Shown in pieces: positions 45,045 to 56,089 of a DNA stretch of 64,000 nucleotides. Position 1 is the stretch's first letter; the number at the start of each line of letters is the position of its first letter. Under the pieces are notes generated by a model. The model saw nothing but the letters and a program-made list of their open reading frames with translations. It did not search any database and was not told where the DNA came from. Origin of the DNA: Platanthera guangdongensis (taxonomy: Eukaryota; Streptophyta; Magnoliopsida; Asparagales; Orchidaceae); NCBI GenBank assembly GCA_039583875.1, contig CM077153.1, positions 70,998,482 through 71,062,481 on the forward strand, written 5' to 3'. A program made the translations under genes and the position numbers.

Positions 45045-48000
45045 GCTTTGTGATGATTCGGGACACGCTGGCGCGAGCACTGTTTGATACAGGTGCATCA
45101 CATTCTTTTCTGTCTAGTGAATTTCTTACGCGGCTTGGGATACCCAGTCGTGCAAAGGCAGATAGCGTCAGAGTGGTGTTGCCGAATGGTTGTTGGATGC
45201 TTGCGGATCAAGCTTGCGATGTGGCGGTTCAAGTAGGAAGTCGGGATTTTTGTTTAACCGCATTTGTTTTGCCAATTTCGGAATTCGATGTGATTTTTGG
45301 GATGGATTGGCTTGCGGAGCAGCATGCTATGATCGATTGCCAGTCCAAAGAAATCACGTTGGGCCAGAATACCGAACAGGAGACCAAGTTCGCGGGTATG
45401 CGAGGAGTAGGCGGGACGTTGATGTCTGCACTCCAGGTAGTCAAAGCTGTTCGGAAGGGTGCGGAGTGTTACTTTGCACTAATTCAGGCTGTTGAGCCTA
45501 AGGCCACTTTGTGTGAGGTTCCAATTGTGGCAGAATTTGCTGATGTGTTTCCCGCAGATCTCCCTGGGCTACCACCCCAGCGGGAGATTGACTTCACAAT
45601 TGAGTTGGTGCCAGGTGCGAAACCCGTGGCCCGCTCGCCATATCGCGTTGCGCCAAAAGAGATGGCGGAGTTGAAGGTTCAACTACAAGAAATGCTAGAG
45701 CAAGGCTATATCCGCCCAAGTATGTCACCTTGGAGCGCGCCTGTGCTTTTTGTAAAGAAGAAAGATGGTGGGTTACGGTTGTGTATAGACTACCGTGAAT
45801 TGAATAAGCTGACTGAGAAGAATAAGTATCTGATACCTCGGATTGATGAATTATTTGATCAGCTAGTGGGCTCGACCGTCTATTCAAAGTTGGACCTGAA
45901 GTCTGGTTATTACCAGTTAAGGATTCGGGAAGGTGACATTCCCAAAACCGCATTTGGAACGCGTTATGGGCACTATGAGTTCACAGTCATGCCCTTTGGA
46001 TTGTGTAATGCGCCCTCGGTGTTTATGGATTTGATGCACCGTATTTTTCGTGAGTACCTGGATCTGTTTGTGATAGTGTTCATTGATGATATCCTGGTGT
46101 ACTCGAAGTCCAAAGCGGAGCATGAGATTCATTTGCGGTTAGTGTTGAATACGTTGAGGCAAAATCAGCTCTATGCCAAGTTCTCCAAGTGCGAGTTTTG
46201 GCTATCGTCAGTGGCATTTTTGGGCCATGTGGTGAGTGGAGCGGGCATTGCAGTGGATCCAGCGAAGATAAGAGCCATACAAGATTGGCCAATACTGTCT
46301 TCCGTGGCCGAAGTTAGGAGTTTCCTTGGACTTGCGGGCTATTATAGAAGATTTGTGGAAAACTTCTCGCGGATCGCTTTGCCGCTAACCACACTGACGC
46401 GAAAAGATCAGAAGTTCGTTTGGACGCCAGAGTGCGCACGAGCTTTTGAAGAGCTGAAGGTGCGGTTGACCACGGCGCCGGTGTTGTCTTCGCCATGTGG
46501 AACCGATGGGCTTGTAATATATAGTGATGCCTCAGGGAGCGGCTTAGGCTGCGTTCTTCTGCAGAGCGGAAAGGTGATTGCTTATGGCTCACGCCAGCTG
46601 AAGGTGCACGAGCGGAACTATCCCGTCCATGATTTGGAATTAGCAGCGGTGATTTTTGCACTGAAGCTGTGGCGACACTACCTTTATGGTGTGAAGGTGG
46701 AGATCTATACTGATCATAAGAGCCTTAAGTATCTGTTGGAGCAGAAAGAGTTGAACATGCGACAACGAAGGTGGTTGGAGTTCCTTGGGGACTACACTTT
46801 CGAGATTCATTATACACCTGGGAAGGGGAATGTTGTCGCGGATGCCTTGAGTCGGCGAGTTCCGGCTAGAGCGAATTGGTTACAAAGGCATGATGAACGT
46901 CTGATCCAGGAGTTGGAGGCATTGGAGATCTATTGTGTTGACAAAAATTCCACTGCCATTGCGTGTTTGAACTGGACCGAGGTGCAATGTGACCTTGCGG
47001 ACCGAGTTCGACGGGCAACGGAGTTGGATGAAGATCTCTTGCGCTATGGGAATGAAGGGCCAGAGGGCAAATTCACCTGGATTGACGGTCTGTTGCGAAA
47101 AGAAGGCCGATTGTGCGTCCCAAATGTGGGGAAACTGAGGGAAGAACTGATGTATGAAGCACATTATACGAAGTATTCCATTCACCCCGGGAGCACAAAG
47201 ATGTTCAACGATATGAAAAAGCTCTTTTGGTGGCCAGGGCTTAAGAAAGATGTTGCCCTTTACGTGGCCAAATGCCAAACATGTGCGATGGTGAAGGCGG
47301 AATGCCAAAAGCCGGGTGGTTATTTGAAGTCACTGCCGATCCCAGTATGGAAATTTGATGATATTTCCATGGATTTTGTGCATGGATTGCAAAGATCGCA
47401 GCGAGGAAATGATTCCATTTGGGTGATAGTTGACCGGCTAACAAAAGTAGCACATTTTCTCCCAAACAGGCGGGATGATTCGGTTGAAAGTTTGGCAAAG
47501 TTATATGTTGATCAGATTGTGCGGCTTCACGGTGTTCCTCGAAGCATCGTAAGTGATCGAGACGGGCGATTCACGTCAAATGATTGGAGATTAGTTCACC
47601 GACTGTTGGGCACGAAATTGACCTTCAGCACGGCCTTTCATCCCCAAACGGATGGCCAAACTGAACGTACCAACAGAACAATGGAGGACATGCTCCGAAT
47701 GTGCGCCCTTGACTTCGGAAAGAGATGGGAAGATCATCTCTATATGGTCGAGTTTGCATATAATAACAGCTACCAGGCAAGTATTGGGATGGCACCATAT
47801 GAAGCCCTATATGGCAGGAAATGTCGTACTACCTTGGCTTGGGTAGAAGCGGGTGAAGCCCGGGTTGTTAAACCAAATGAGGTGGATGAAGCAAACTCAA
47901 CCATTCGGACTATTCGAGAGAGATTGCTAGTTGCTCAAGATCGACAAGCGAAGTACTACAACGCCAAGCACCGGAACGTTGAATTTGCGGTTGGCGATTG

Positions 48001-48409
48001 GGTCTACTTGAAGATCAAGCCATTCAAAGGTGTCTCCAGGATTCGACGATTGAAAAAGTTGAGTCCAAGGTATTTGGGTCCCTTTGAAGTGGTTGAGCGA
48101 ATTGGCGAAGCAGCTTATCGGCTCGCTCTGTCGGCGGACTTGGGTGGGTTACATGATGTCTTTCACATCTCGGTGCTGCGGAAAGCCGTGAAAGATCCAG
48201 CTCAAGTGATCGCGGATGATCGTGTGCCGGTGGAGTATGGGCTAACAACGAGAGTTAGACCCATTCAGATCGAAGATCGAGCCGAGAAACAGTTGCAGAA
48301 CAAGACGGTCGGTATGGTGAAACTCCGGTGGGACAACTGCGGCCGTGAAGAGTTGACGTGGGAACGCGAGCATACCATGCGAGAAGAGTTCCCTGAGTTG
48401 TTTCTGTAA
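45045..48409 (+). CDS. pol: T3 Pol: protease, RT, RNase H, integrase, chromodomain
   Basis: The frame is open from 45014 (1,131 codons), but the splice site suggests coding resumes at 45045. Residues counted from 45014: protease DTGASHS (Asp 25); RT with [14 protein letters not shown] (about 252) and FIDD catalytic Asp 358 and 359; RNase H with [10 protein letters not shown] (about 503) and ADALSRR (about 610); integrase zinc region (HYTKYSIH...CQTC, about 715-755) and DDE residues Asp 787, Asp 848 and Glu 884 (D35E spacing); a C-terminal chromodomain [18 protein letters not shown] (about 1098-1118). Every catalytic residue I looked for is present. It ends 118 bp before the 3' LTR. Confidence 0.96.
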
Positions 48410-48491
48410 TTGGTAGCGAGACTGTTGTAACATAAACATTGAGATATTGTTACATTTTTCTTGCTGTCTTTTTGTTACTTTCCTGTCTCTG

Positions 48492-48527
48492 AATTTCGAG
48501 GACGAAATTTTTGTAGGAGGGGAGGAT
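48492..48527 (+). other. T3 3' hairpin and polypurine tract
   Basis: AATTTCG..CGAAATT hairpin at 48492-48509, then TAGGAGGGGAGGAT (48514-48527) up to the 3' LTR. Confidence 0.85.
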
Positions 48528-50990
48528 TGTAACAGCCCAAAGTTCTGAAACAGGCAAATTTGGGTGACACGGCCTGGGACACGGGCGTGTCCCAGGGCGT
48601 GTCAGGTGACACGGCCTGCGACACGGGCGTGTCGCAGGGCGTGTCGAGTTGTGTCGACGATTGGGCTTTGTCTCGACGATTTTTTTGGTCTCGACGATTC
48701 GTCGAGAGGAGGCACACGGCCCAGGACACGGGCGTGTCCAAGGCCGTGTCGCATGCTCGACGATTTTTACTCGACGATCGTCGAGTGTCGAGAAGTGCGT
48801 GTCGAGTGTTGAACACGGCCTGTGACACTGGCGTGTCACAGGGCGTGTCAAATCAGGCGACGAACTCAGCCCGCCGAAAGAATTCGACAGGGCGTGTCTT
48901 TGTGCCGTGTCTGGGCACACGGCCTGGGACACGGGCGTGTCACAGGCCGTGTGAAGTCTCGGGATGATTTGGGATTTTTTTCACCCAGGTACACGGCCAC
49001 AGACACGGGCGTGTCTGAAGGCGTGTTGGTGACACGGCCCATGACACGGGCGTGTCCCGTGGGCGTGTCACTGGTTTGGATAAGTCGGTTGACCACCGCT
49101 TGAGGCATACGGCCAGGCAAACGGCCGTGTTCGAGGCCGTGTCGGGTCAAAATGTGTGTTTTTGGCAGAATCGTGGCCGTCCATTTCTTCAGTCTGGATC
49201 CAAGGGCTGAAAGCTCTTCTTCTTTTTCCTTAAGGGCCGAAATCAGAAAAGAATCCTCACTTTGAATTGGCCTTCATCTTTCTTCAAGAGAGAGAGAAAG
49301 AGAGAGAGAAAGGAGGAGGAAGAAGGGAAGGGGGCTGCTGTTGGTGGTGCTGCGGTTTACCGGCGAGAGATCCGAAGCCAGCGTTGCGGAGGAAACGCTC
49401 TTGCGAGTCTTGCAAGCAAGCTTTCAAGCCATGGCACCGAAGCGATCGTCAAGGGTAACGACTTTTCTTCCTAGCCATGTGAAGGCTTCTGTTTTGGCAT
49501 ATCTTTTGATTCCCCCACCAAGAGGTGGCTGCTTTTGGGAGTCATTTGGGTGGATGCTTGAAATCCCCTTGGTATTGCATATAGATCCGGAAATGAGTAC
49601 GGAATAGGCATGCTGTGTGAAGCCCATCTGGACAGGTTGGTCTGGATTGGTGACGTTGCATGAACCGGAGAAGACTCCGTGATAAACGTGTAGTGTAAGG
49701 AGTCTATGGGTTATGCCTGCGAAAAGGAGTAGCAGGAAGTACTGGGGTGGTAGTCCAGGAAAATAGCCTTGTGGTGGTTTTGGGTCCAACCTGTGGTTGA
49801 GGCACAGGAAGTACTGGTGGGACCAGGAAAGGCCCTTTTTGTGATGCTTGATGTCATAGGGTGTCCACCTGTGAAGCGAGTCACAGGAAGTACTGGTGTG
49901 CCCAGGAAAGACCCCTGACATTTGTGCTTATGCGGTGTCCACCTGTGAAGAGAATCACAGGAAGTACTGGTGCGCCCAGGAAAGACCCGTTGTTGCTGTG
50001 AGGAAATGGGTATAGTGACATACCCAGGCTTGAATGCCAGGAACAGGATTGGTGAGACCGACCCGCGCCTTTGATATAGCCGTGAGTACGCTGTACTCGG
50101 AGAAGGCAAGGCGATTTGAGCAACGGGGGGTGGAGGATCCGACATGCGCTATGTCCGTCCGACGTGAGACCAAAAAGTGCGGTCTGTTGGAGCGCATAGC
50201 AAGAGTCTTCGGCCTGCGCGCCATGACACAAAGGGGGGCTACGGGCCATCCCGGTGTCCAAGGACTAACTCCGGCTGCACGCCATGGAGTAAATGCTCAA
50301 GAGTGTTACCGTTAGGTGATAACCCTGATACGGTGGTGGGCAAGAGGTTGCCAGAACACCAAGAATGTGCCCTGAGTGCACGGACCGTTGGGCCGGGCGG
50401 CGAACGGTTGTGATGGCTTGTGTGCGTGAAAGCACCTTTGATGATATAGCTTGCCATACTTGTGATATGATATGCCTGCAGGGAAAATACCGCTGCCCCG
50501 AGAGGAGGGGTAGGGTCGTTATAATTTGGTCAGCTGAACGCTGACCGTTGCTTTTGTTTGCCACCGTTGGGTGGATTGTCCTTGCACAGGTGCTGGAGAG
50601 CCGAGCGGGTCGCATAGAGGTTGATGCTCCTGCTGGTGTTGCTGCTGCTGCTAGCCCTCGAAGGCTAATGTTCTTTTGAGTGTTTTCTTTTTGTGGCCGG
50701 CCTGCGCGCCAATTTGTTTAGGCCACTGCATGAAAGCCCTGTAAGGCCATAAGGCCAATACTTTATACATGTTGTCAGACATTCCTATCTATATATATAA
50801 AATGTGGAGTTTATTTTTGGACATTCATGAGGAGTTCAAGTAGCTTAGGCTTCCGCTAGAATGCTTGGGATAGGTGCGATGCGCTGCTCTGGTATCATCC
50901 TGTACCTTCACCGACTGTTTTGTGGTATATCCTGTGGGGCCCCGGCCGGACCTTCTAGAATATATCATATGAACGGATGGGGTTGTTACA
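48528..50990 (+). repeat. T3 3' LTR
   Basis: Nearly identical to the 5' LTR. It keeps a 13 bp segment at about 49047-49059 (between two GGCGTGTC copies) that the 5' LTR lost. The exon-1 copy is at 49431-49454. ATAGA follows. Confidence 0.95.
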
Positions 50991-50995
50991 ATAGA

Positions 50996-51142
50996 GGAGC
51001 AGTGCTCGCAAAACAATCAAGCACAGGCTCCTCACAACTAACAGACTCCATACAAGATGATATATGTACATCAGGAGTAAAAACATCTGTGTCAGGGTTT
51101 AGATCAACACTTGTATCTGTGCAAATACTAGTATTTATCACT
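50996..51142 (-). pseudogene. Continuation of the Athila-like acidic frame
   Basis: The reverse strand is open here (TSICTDTSVDLNPDTD-type acidic residues) and, once T3 and G1 are excised, joins the frame at 33943-33624. It lies one frame off the zinc-knuckle frame just upstream, so a frameshift sits near 51145-51150. Confidence 0.45.
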
Positions 51143-51556
51143 TCAAAAATCTGAAGGTGGCACTAGTATGCACCCAGATACAGAAGGGGTGCTGCAACTT
51201 ATCACAGTGGAGACAATTCGAACATCCGGTTCATCATCTTCCTCCAACTGTGGCAAGTAAGCAGCACACTCCTTCAATGAGTGATCACAACTCTGACAAA
51301 ATAAACACTGCTTAGCCGGCTTTGTCTGTACAACAGGTACTGACGCCGAATGAAAGTAGTGCAACAAAGGAAACGCGGATGAGTAGCTAACAGGCTTATG
51401 TCTAGAATATTGAGTACCAGATGAGGTTGGTGCTCCATATATAGATCCATGAGTGTATTGGCTACCATACTCCTTAGGACATCTATCACTTGCATGAGAG
51501 ATATCTCCACACCAGCGATAACAGATATTAAAACTTGCCCACATTGTAGAGATCAC
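51143..51556 (-). CDS. Unassigned double zinc-knuckle protein of the Athila-like element
   Basis: Up to 137 codons. A CX3CX4HX4C motif (CYRWCGDISHASDRC, about residue 12) and a perfect CX2CX4HX4C knuckle (CLFCQSCDHSLKEC, about residues 84-97) flank a Ser/Tyr-rich linker; an acidic stretch (LEEDDEPD) follows. Knuckle pairs are typical of nucleocapsid regions, so this is probably the Gag C-terminus of the interrupted element. I do not recognise the family. The upstream part ends about 100 bp before C1. Confidence 0.5.
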   Translation of the reverse strand: MISTMWASFNICYRWCGDISHASDRCPKEYGSQYTHGSIYGAPTSSGTQYSRHKPVSYSSAFPLLHYFHSASVPVVQTKPAKQCLFCQSCDHSLKECAAYLPQLEEDDEPDVRIVSTVISCSTPSVSGCILVPPSDF

Positions 51557-51654
51557 AAATTTCTATAATTAAACTACCTTGCAAAAATTCTCAATAAAAA
51601 TATAACAATTCCAACTGACAAAAAAGCAAAAATAGACTGGAATAAAATAAATTC
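51557..51654. other. A/T-rich flank before C1
   Basis: No feature seen. The last five bases (AATTC) would be the C1 target duplication; its partner is not in the window. Confidence 0.3.
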
Positions 51655-51848
51655 TGTTGGAACCCTAGAAGATTTGGGCTAGGTTCACTAAGGTAGGATC
51701 AAATGACCCACAATATATATCCAGGGTCATGGTTGTGTCCTAGAGTCTAGGCCAAGTCCTTAGAAGCAACACTATATGAACCAATTATCAACAAGACTGC
51801 CGGAGACTCAAGACTTAGAGTTTTTCTAAAGACCAAGTAAAATGAGTT

Positions 51849-52400
51849 CGACGTTCGTCGAACTCAAGTCGACGATAGTCGTGCTCAGCTCGACGATCTC
51901 AGAGTAAATTCTTTGAGCTGAGCTAGACGAACTTGGTACTCAGGTCGGCGAACTTTGGACACTATACTTTAACACTTCAAGATCAGAAAACATCTCTTAA
52001 TTCTAAGTCTAGAGTCAGTCTTTGGTCGACGAACTTGATTCTCAGCTCGACGAACTGTGACCACAATAGCTAGAGTTATCCAGCAGCAGTTAAGTGGAAT
52101 TCAGCTCGACGAAACCAATTCTTAGGTCGACGAATTCTGGATACTTCACTTCAACACCTTCATTCAGAAGCATCTGAAATTATTCCAAGTCCAGAATCAT
52201 CTCCAGTCGACGAAGTTACAATCTTAGCTCGATGAACTTGAGACACAAAATAAGCAAGTCTGGATAATGCAGTTTTCTACTTTAGCTCGACGATCTTGGA
52301 ACTCAGCTCGACGAACAGAAGTCATCTGGTCAACGAACTCAGCAACTCAGCTCGACGAACTGTGGACTCAGCTCGACGATTTCTGCTATCAGTTTGACAA
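51849..52400 (+). repeat. TCGACGAAC word array in C1 U3
   Basis: More than a dozen AGCTCGACGAAC/GGTCGACGAAC-type words at irregular spacing of about 20-60 bp, including the palindromic GTTCGACGTTCGTCGAAC at 51848-51865. The same segment is in the 3' LTR (62491-63048). Confidence 0.9.
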
Positions 52401-52648
52401 ATCCAAACTTAGTCATTTTTCCATCCTTCTGCCCCCATTCTACTGCAATATATCCTGAGTAATTAGTGCTCTAATATTCTCTGAATATAACCGTTAGAAA
52501 AGCATTGATTATGGTATTCTCTAGGATTATTGCCTGCCATATTTCCATGGGACGGTTGGGGAAATAATTCAATGATGTTTATTCTCTAGGCCGTCCGCAT
52601 TGATTACAGAAGATTTCAAAAATTTGAAAGAACATTTTTGACAGGAAA

Positions 52649-52656
52649 TATAAAAG
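52649..52656 (+). promoter_or_regulatory. C1 LTR TATA box
   Basis: TATAAAAG, followed by CT-rich sequence, marks the likely U3/R boundary about 1 kb into the LTR. Confidence 0.7.
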
Positions 52657-53443
52657 AGATTTTCTCTCTTCTTCCTGTATGTGTGAGATCGATAAAATAC
52701 AGAAGAACAAGAGAGATAGAAACAAAAAATACAATCAGTCTGCTCTCATTTTCTTACACAAGATTTCTGATACAGAAGAAGCCCTAGACCAGAACATCAG
52801 TCACTTATGAAGAAGAAGAACAATCAATCAAATATCAAGAGTCTTCCTTCTTCATCCTTGCATGACACTTCAAAGGGCAACATGAAATCCATCTGTCAAA
52901 AAAGTTCCTGGAGATTTCTCTGGTCAATACTATACATTGGAGGCCTACTCACCCTGTGCAAAGCTTCCCAGCCTGAACCCTTTTACATCTCAGGGGAGCT
53001 TTGACAACATCACTGAATCCACATAGTATTCTCATTGTGATTGAGAAAAGAAGACTTTCATCACTCTCTCATCCCCACCTCTGTACACGGTTTTAATTCC
53101 TTTCAAAATTATTCTGGTTTGCAAGTCTCCTTCCAAAAGACTTGAGGTTTGGTTTTAACCACCTGATCAAAAGCTCATTGGTGTCAGGCACCTGATCAAA
53201 AATCTGAGTGGATTCCTACCAGGGTGGTAGAAGAGTGGATACACCCAAGTTTAGGGGAATCACTATAAATTCTTATGTTATCTGGATTGCTCTTTTTCTT
53301 TTGTTTTTGTGCTGTGGCTGTTTGTTAGGATTGTTGTTTTATTTTGTTCTTGCACTAGATTAAATTAGAAGAAAATTTTATAAACCCTGAATACTCTATT
53401 CACCCCCCTCTAGAGTATTCCTGATCTAACAGCTCACTCTCAA

Positions 53444-53457
53444 TTAGTACCATAGCA
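53444..53457 (+). other. C1 primer-binding site, degenerate
   Basis: TTAGTACCATAGCA aligns with the TGGTATCAGAGCA expected for a Met-tRNA primer, with four or so changes. Confidence 0.6.
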
Positions 53458-53551
53458 GGTTCCTTTGGTTGTACAAGTTAACCCTTGAACCAAAGATACT
53501 TTGTTAGATCTAAATTTTATTTTTATTTCCAGTTAGATTATATACACAATA

Positions 53552-54991
53552 ATGGCACAGAAGAAAGACTATGCAACCACCAGACCTCCAGTTTGTAACC
53601 TAAATAGGTTTGCCATCTGGAAGGCAAGAATCAAATTGTATACGAACTCTATTGATGTAGAATCTACAACTCCATCTTGACAGGTCCTCCTCAAGCCACT
53701 GCTTCTACATCCACAACATCCTCAAGCACAAATGCAGTTCCACCACCTGAGTGGACTGAGGCTCAGAAGAAGGCCAAGGTTGCTGATGCCAAGGCAATGA
53801 ACATACTGGCATAGACTATGTTAGATGAGATCTTCCAAAAGGTTGCTGAATGCACTTCATACAAAGCCATCTGGGATTCCCTAAACCAAATGGTGGCTAG
53901 ATCAGCAGATGAAAGGTAAGATAGAAGATCAAACCTCATCACACAATATGAAAACTTCAAAAAGGATGAAGCAGAAACAGTTGAAGTGATGTAAAACAGG
54001 CTTAGCTCCATCATCCGTGAGCTAAGGACCTTAGATAAAGAAATCACCTTGACTGAAGTAAATGACAAGATCATTATGTGCTTCCCAAGCTCATGGGATT
54101 CGAGGATCTGGCCCATCAAGGAGGCCAGAAGCCTAAATGAGATCTCCATTGAATCTCTTTTAGGCAAGTTAAAGTCCTATGAACAGCTGATCAAGTCAAG
54201 GGAGGCAGCTGAGCAAAGAACACCTCCTCCAGCTAGAAAAGAACAAAGTATAACATTCAAGCCTACTTATGAGACAGAGACTCCCTCAACAAATGAAGAA
54301 CTGATGAGTTTATTTGCGAAGAGATTATACAAAATGGCAAGAAAAGATTTCAGGAGGAAGTCATTAAGGCAGGACGACAAGCCTAGATATGATAAGACAC
54401 CAACCAAAGAAGTTGTTTATTTTGGATGCAAGAAGCCTGAGGCACTTAATCTCTGAGTGTCCAGAGAATAAGAAGAAAGACCAGAGAAGAGAGAAAGATA
54501 CAAGGAAACATCACAACAGCAGACATTCATCCAGCAAATACAAGAAGAAGGAGAAGGGTTTTGTGGCTGAAACCTGGAGTGAGAATGAAGAAGAATCAAC
54601 ATCTTCTAGCTCCAATGAAGATGAGGAAGAGACAAGGGCCAAGGAGGTTTGCCTCGTGCCAATTGATGCTTCCAGGAGCCATTCAGAAGAAGAGGACTCA
54701 GACAATGAAGCAGTTTCAGATTCTGAAGCTGACAAGGTATTGTCTTCTTTTGATTACAGTTCTGATTCCTTTAAATTTGAATGTAAAACAATGTGTATAG
54801 ATTTGATTAATTCAAAAAAGGAGATTAAAACACTTAGGGAGAAACTAGGAATTTTAAAAAATGTAAACTCTGAAAATAATAGATTAAAAGACGAACTATG
54901 TTTAGCCAATGAACAGATCATAATGTTGAAGACTGAGCTTAGTGAGGCTAAACAACTCGAGGAAACTCTTAATGGAAGAAGCTCAAGCTGA
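53552..54991 (+). pseudogene. gag: C1 gag
   Basis: Starts MAQKKDYATTRPP. Stops lie at 53678, 53814, about 53920 and 53992, then an open part 54049-54456 (LLGKLKSYEQLIKS). A zinc knuckle is broken by a frameshift near 54440 (FGCKKP then HLISECPENKKK in the next frame). Then follows an acidic/Ser-rich tail with SEEEDSDNEAVSDSEADK and a helical stretch to 54991. Typical of a copia Gag with a UBN2-like core; family name by recall. Confidence 0.85.
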
Positions 54992-55200
54992 TGGACATCA
55001 CAAACACTGTTAATGACAGACTTAATGGCAAACTAAGCTTAGGTGCTTCATCAAGTTTGCTCCCTATTCTCAAGAAGAACATCCTGACTACCCCCATCAA
55101 ATTTGTCTTTGCTAAGGGGAAAGAAAAGATAAACAATAAACAAACAACAAAAATATTCCCAAATTAGTAGGTCAGAAAACCAAAAATCATAAAACTATTA

Positions 55201-55490
55201 AAAACAAGGTTCGCTAGAATTCGTCGAACTTAGATCAAGTAAATGTAGCCAGTTCGTCGAACCCCACTCGACGAATGCTGAACGCAAACTATAGTTATAA
55301 TTATTCGTATAACTGCGATCGACGAACTTTATATGGTTCGTCGAGCAGAGGTCGACGAAAGTGGGGCACAGAAAATGAATACATTCGTTCTCTGGGCAGA
55401 GATCGACGATCTCAACCCCATTCGTCGAACTCTGGTCGACGAACTCACAGAAATTCGTCGAACCCAGAAAGACTTAACCAAAACTTTAAT
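55201..55490 (+). repeat. TCGACGAA words inside the C1 coding region
   Basis: About ten TTCGTCGAAC or GTCGACGAA words in both orientations. They fall in an open frame (55275-55667), where they encode an Arg/Ser-rich segment (SSRGRR, RDRRSQPHSSNSGRRTHRNS). They match the words in the LTR U3. Confidence 0.85.
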
Positions 55491-55880
55491 TATAATAGAA
55501 ACTTAAATAATTCCAGGAAAGCTTTCAATCCACTAGCTGATTGGGTTATACCACCTAGGAGATATCACCCTTTAAGATATAAATCCAAACCTGAATTTTC
55601 TGTAATTTCTAGCTTTTCATTTCCGCAAAACAAAGGACCCAAGGTAACCTGGGTCAAGAACAATTAGTCATTTTCACTGCAGGTGAAGAGCTGTCCAGGA
55701 GTGAATCAACCTTGGTACCTGAACAGTGGGTGCTCCAAACATATGACAGGCAGCAAGGATAATCTAACTAATTATAAGTCCAAGCCAGGACCAAGGTTAT
55801 CTTTGGGGATTCCAAATGTGGCCAGTCAGAAGGTTATGGAGCAGTGAAGATTGGAGCTGTCATATTTAAGAAGGTACTAT
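55275..55880 (+). pseudogene. C1 spacer and protease region
   Basis: The open frame 55275-55667 covers the Arg/Ser-rich spacer and ends VTWVKNN. It is followed in the same frame by the protease: WYLNSGCSKHMTG (55723-55761), where the catalytic Asp of the usual DSG is Asn (AAC at 55732). Decay continues to about 55880. Confidence 0.8.
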
Positions 55881-56089
55881 ATGTTAGAGGACTCATGCAT
55901 AACCTCATCTCCATAAGTCAGTTATGTGATGAAGGTTATTAGGTACAATTTAACTCATCCTCTTGCATTATTTCTAATGAGGAAAATCAAACAGTTTTAA
56001 TCGGAAATGGACAAGGAAACATATATTTAGTTGATTTTCTATCTGCTAATTCTGATATCTGCTTACTTAACTTAATTAGTAACCAAAAT

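Larger units (their letters stand above)
41163..50990 (+). mobile_element. T3: intact, young Tekay-type chromovirus
   Basis: 9,828 bp; LTRs of 2,450 and 2,463 bp differ by roughly under 1% by eye plus one 13 bp deletion; the 5-bp duplication ATAGA is perfect (41158-41162 and 50991-50995). Gag and pol are uninterrupted, and the primer site, polypurine tract and proposed splice sites are all present. This is the one element in the window that could still be autonomous. It inserted 20 bp from G1 in the same older element. Confidence 0.96.
51655..53442 (+). repeat. C1 5' LTR
   Basis: It starts TGTTGGAACCC, equivalent to 62299, and ends near TCTCAA before the primer site; the exact end is uncertain by about 12 bp. 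U3 holds the TCGACGA-rich segment (51849-52400). A TATA box is at 52649. A TATTCACCCCCCTCTAGAG phrase at 53397-53415 is typical of this lineage near the LTR end. Confidence 0.85.
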
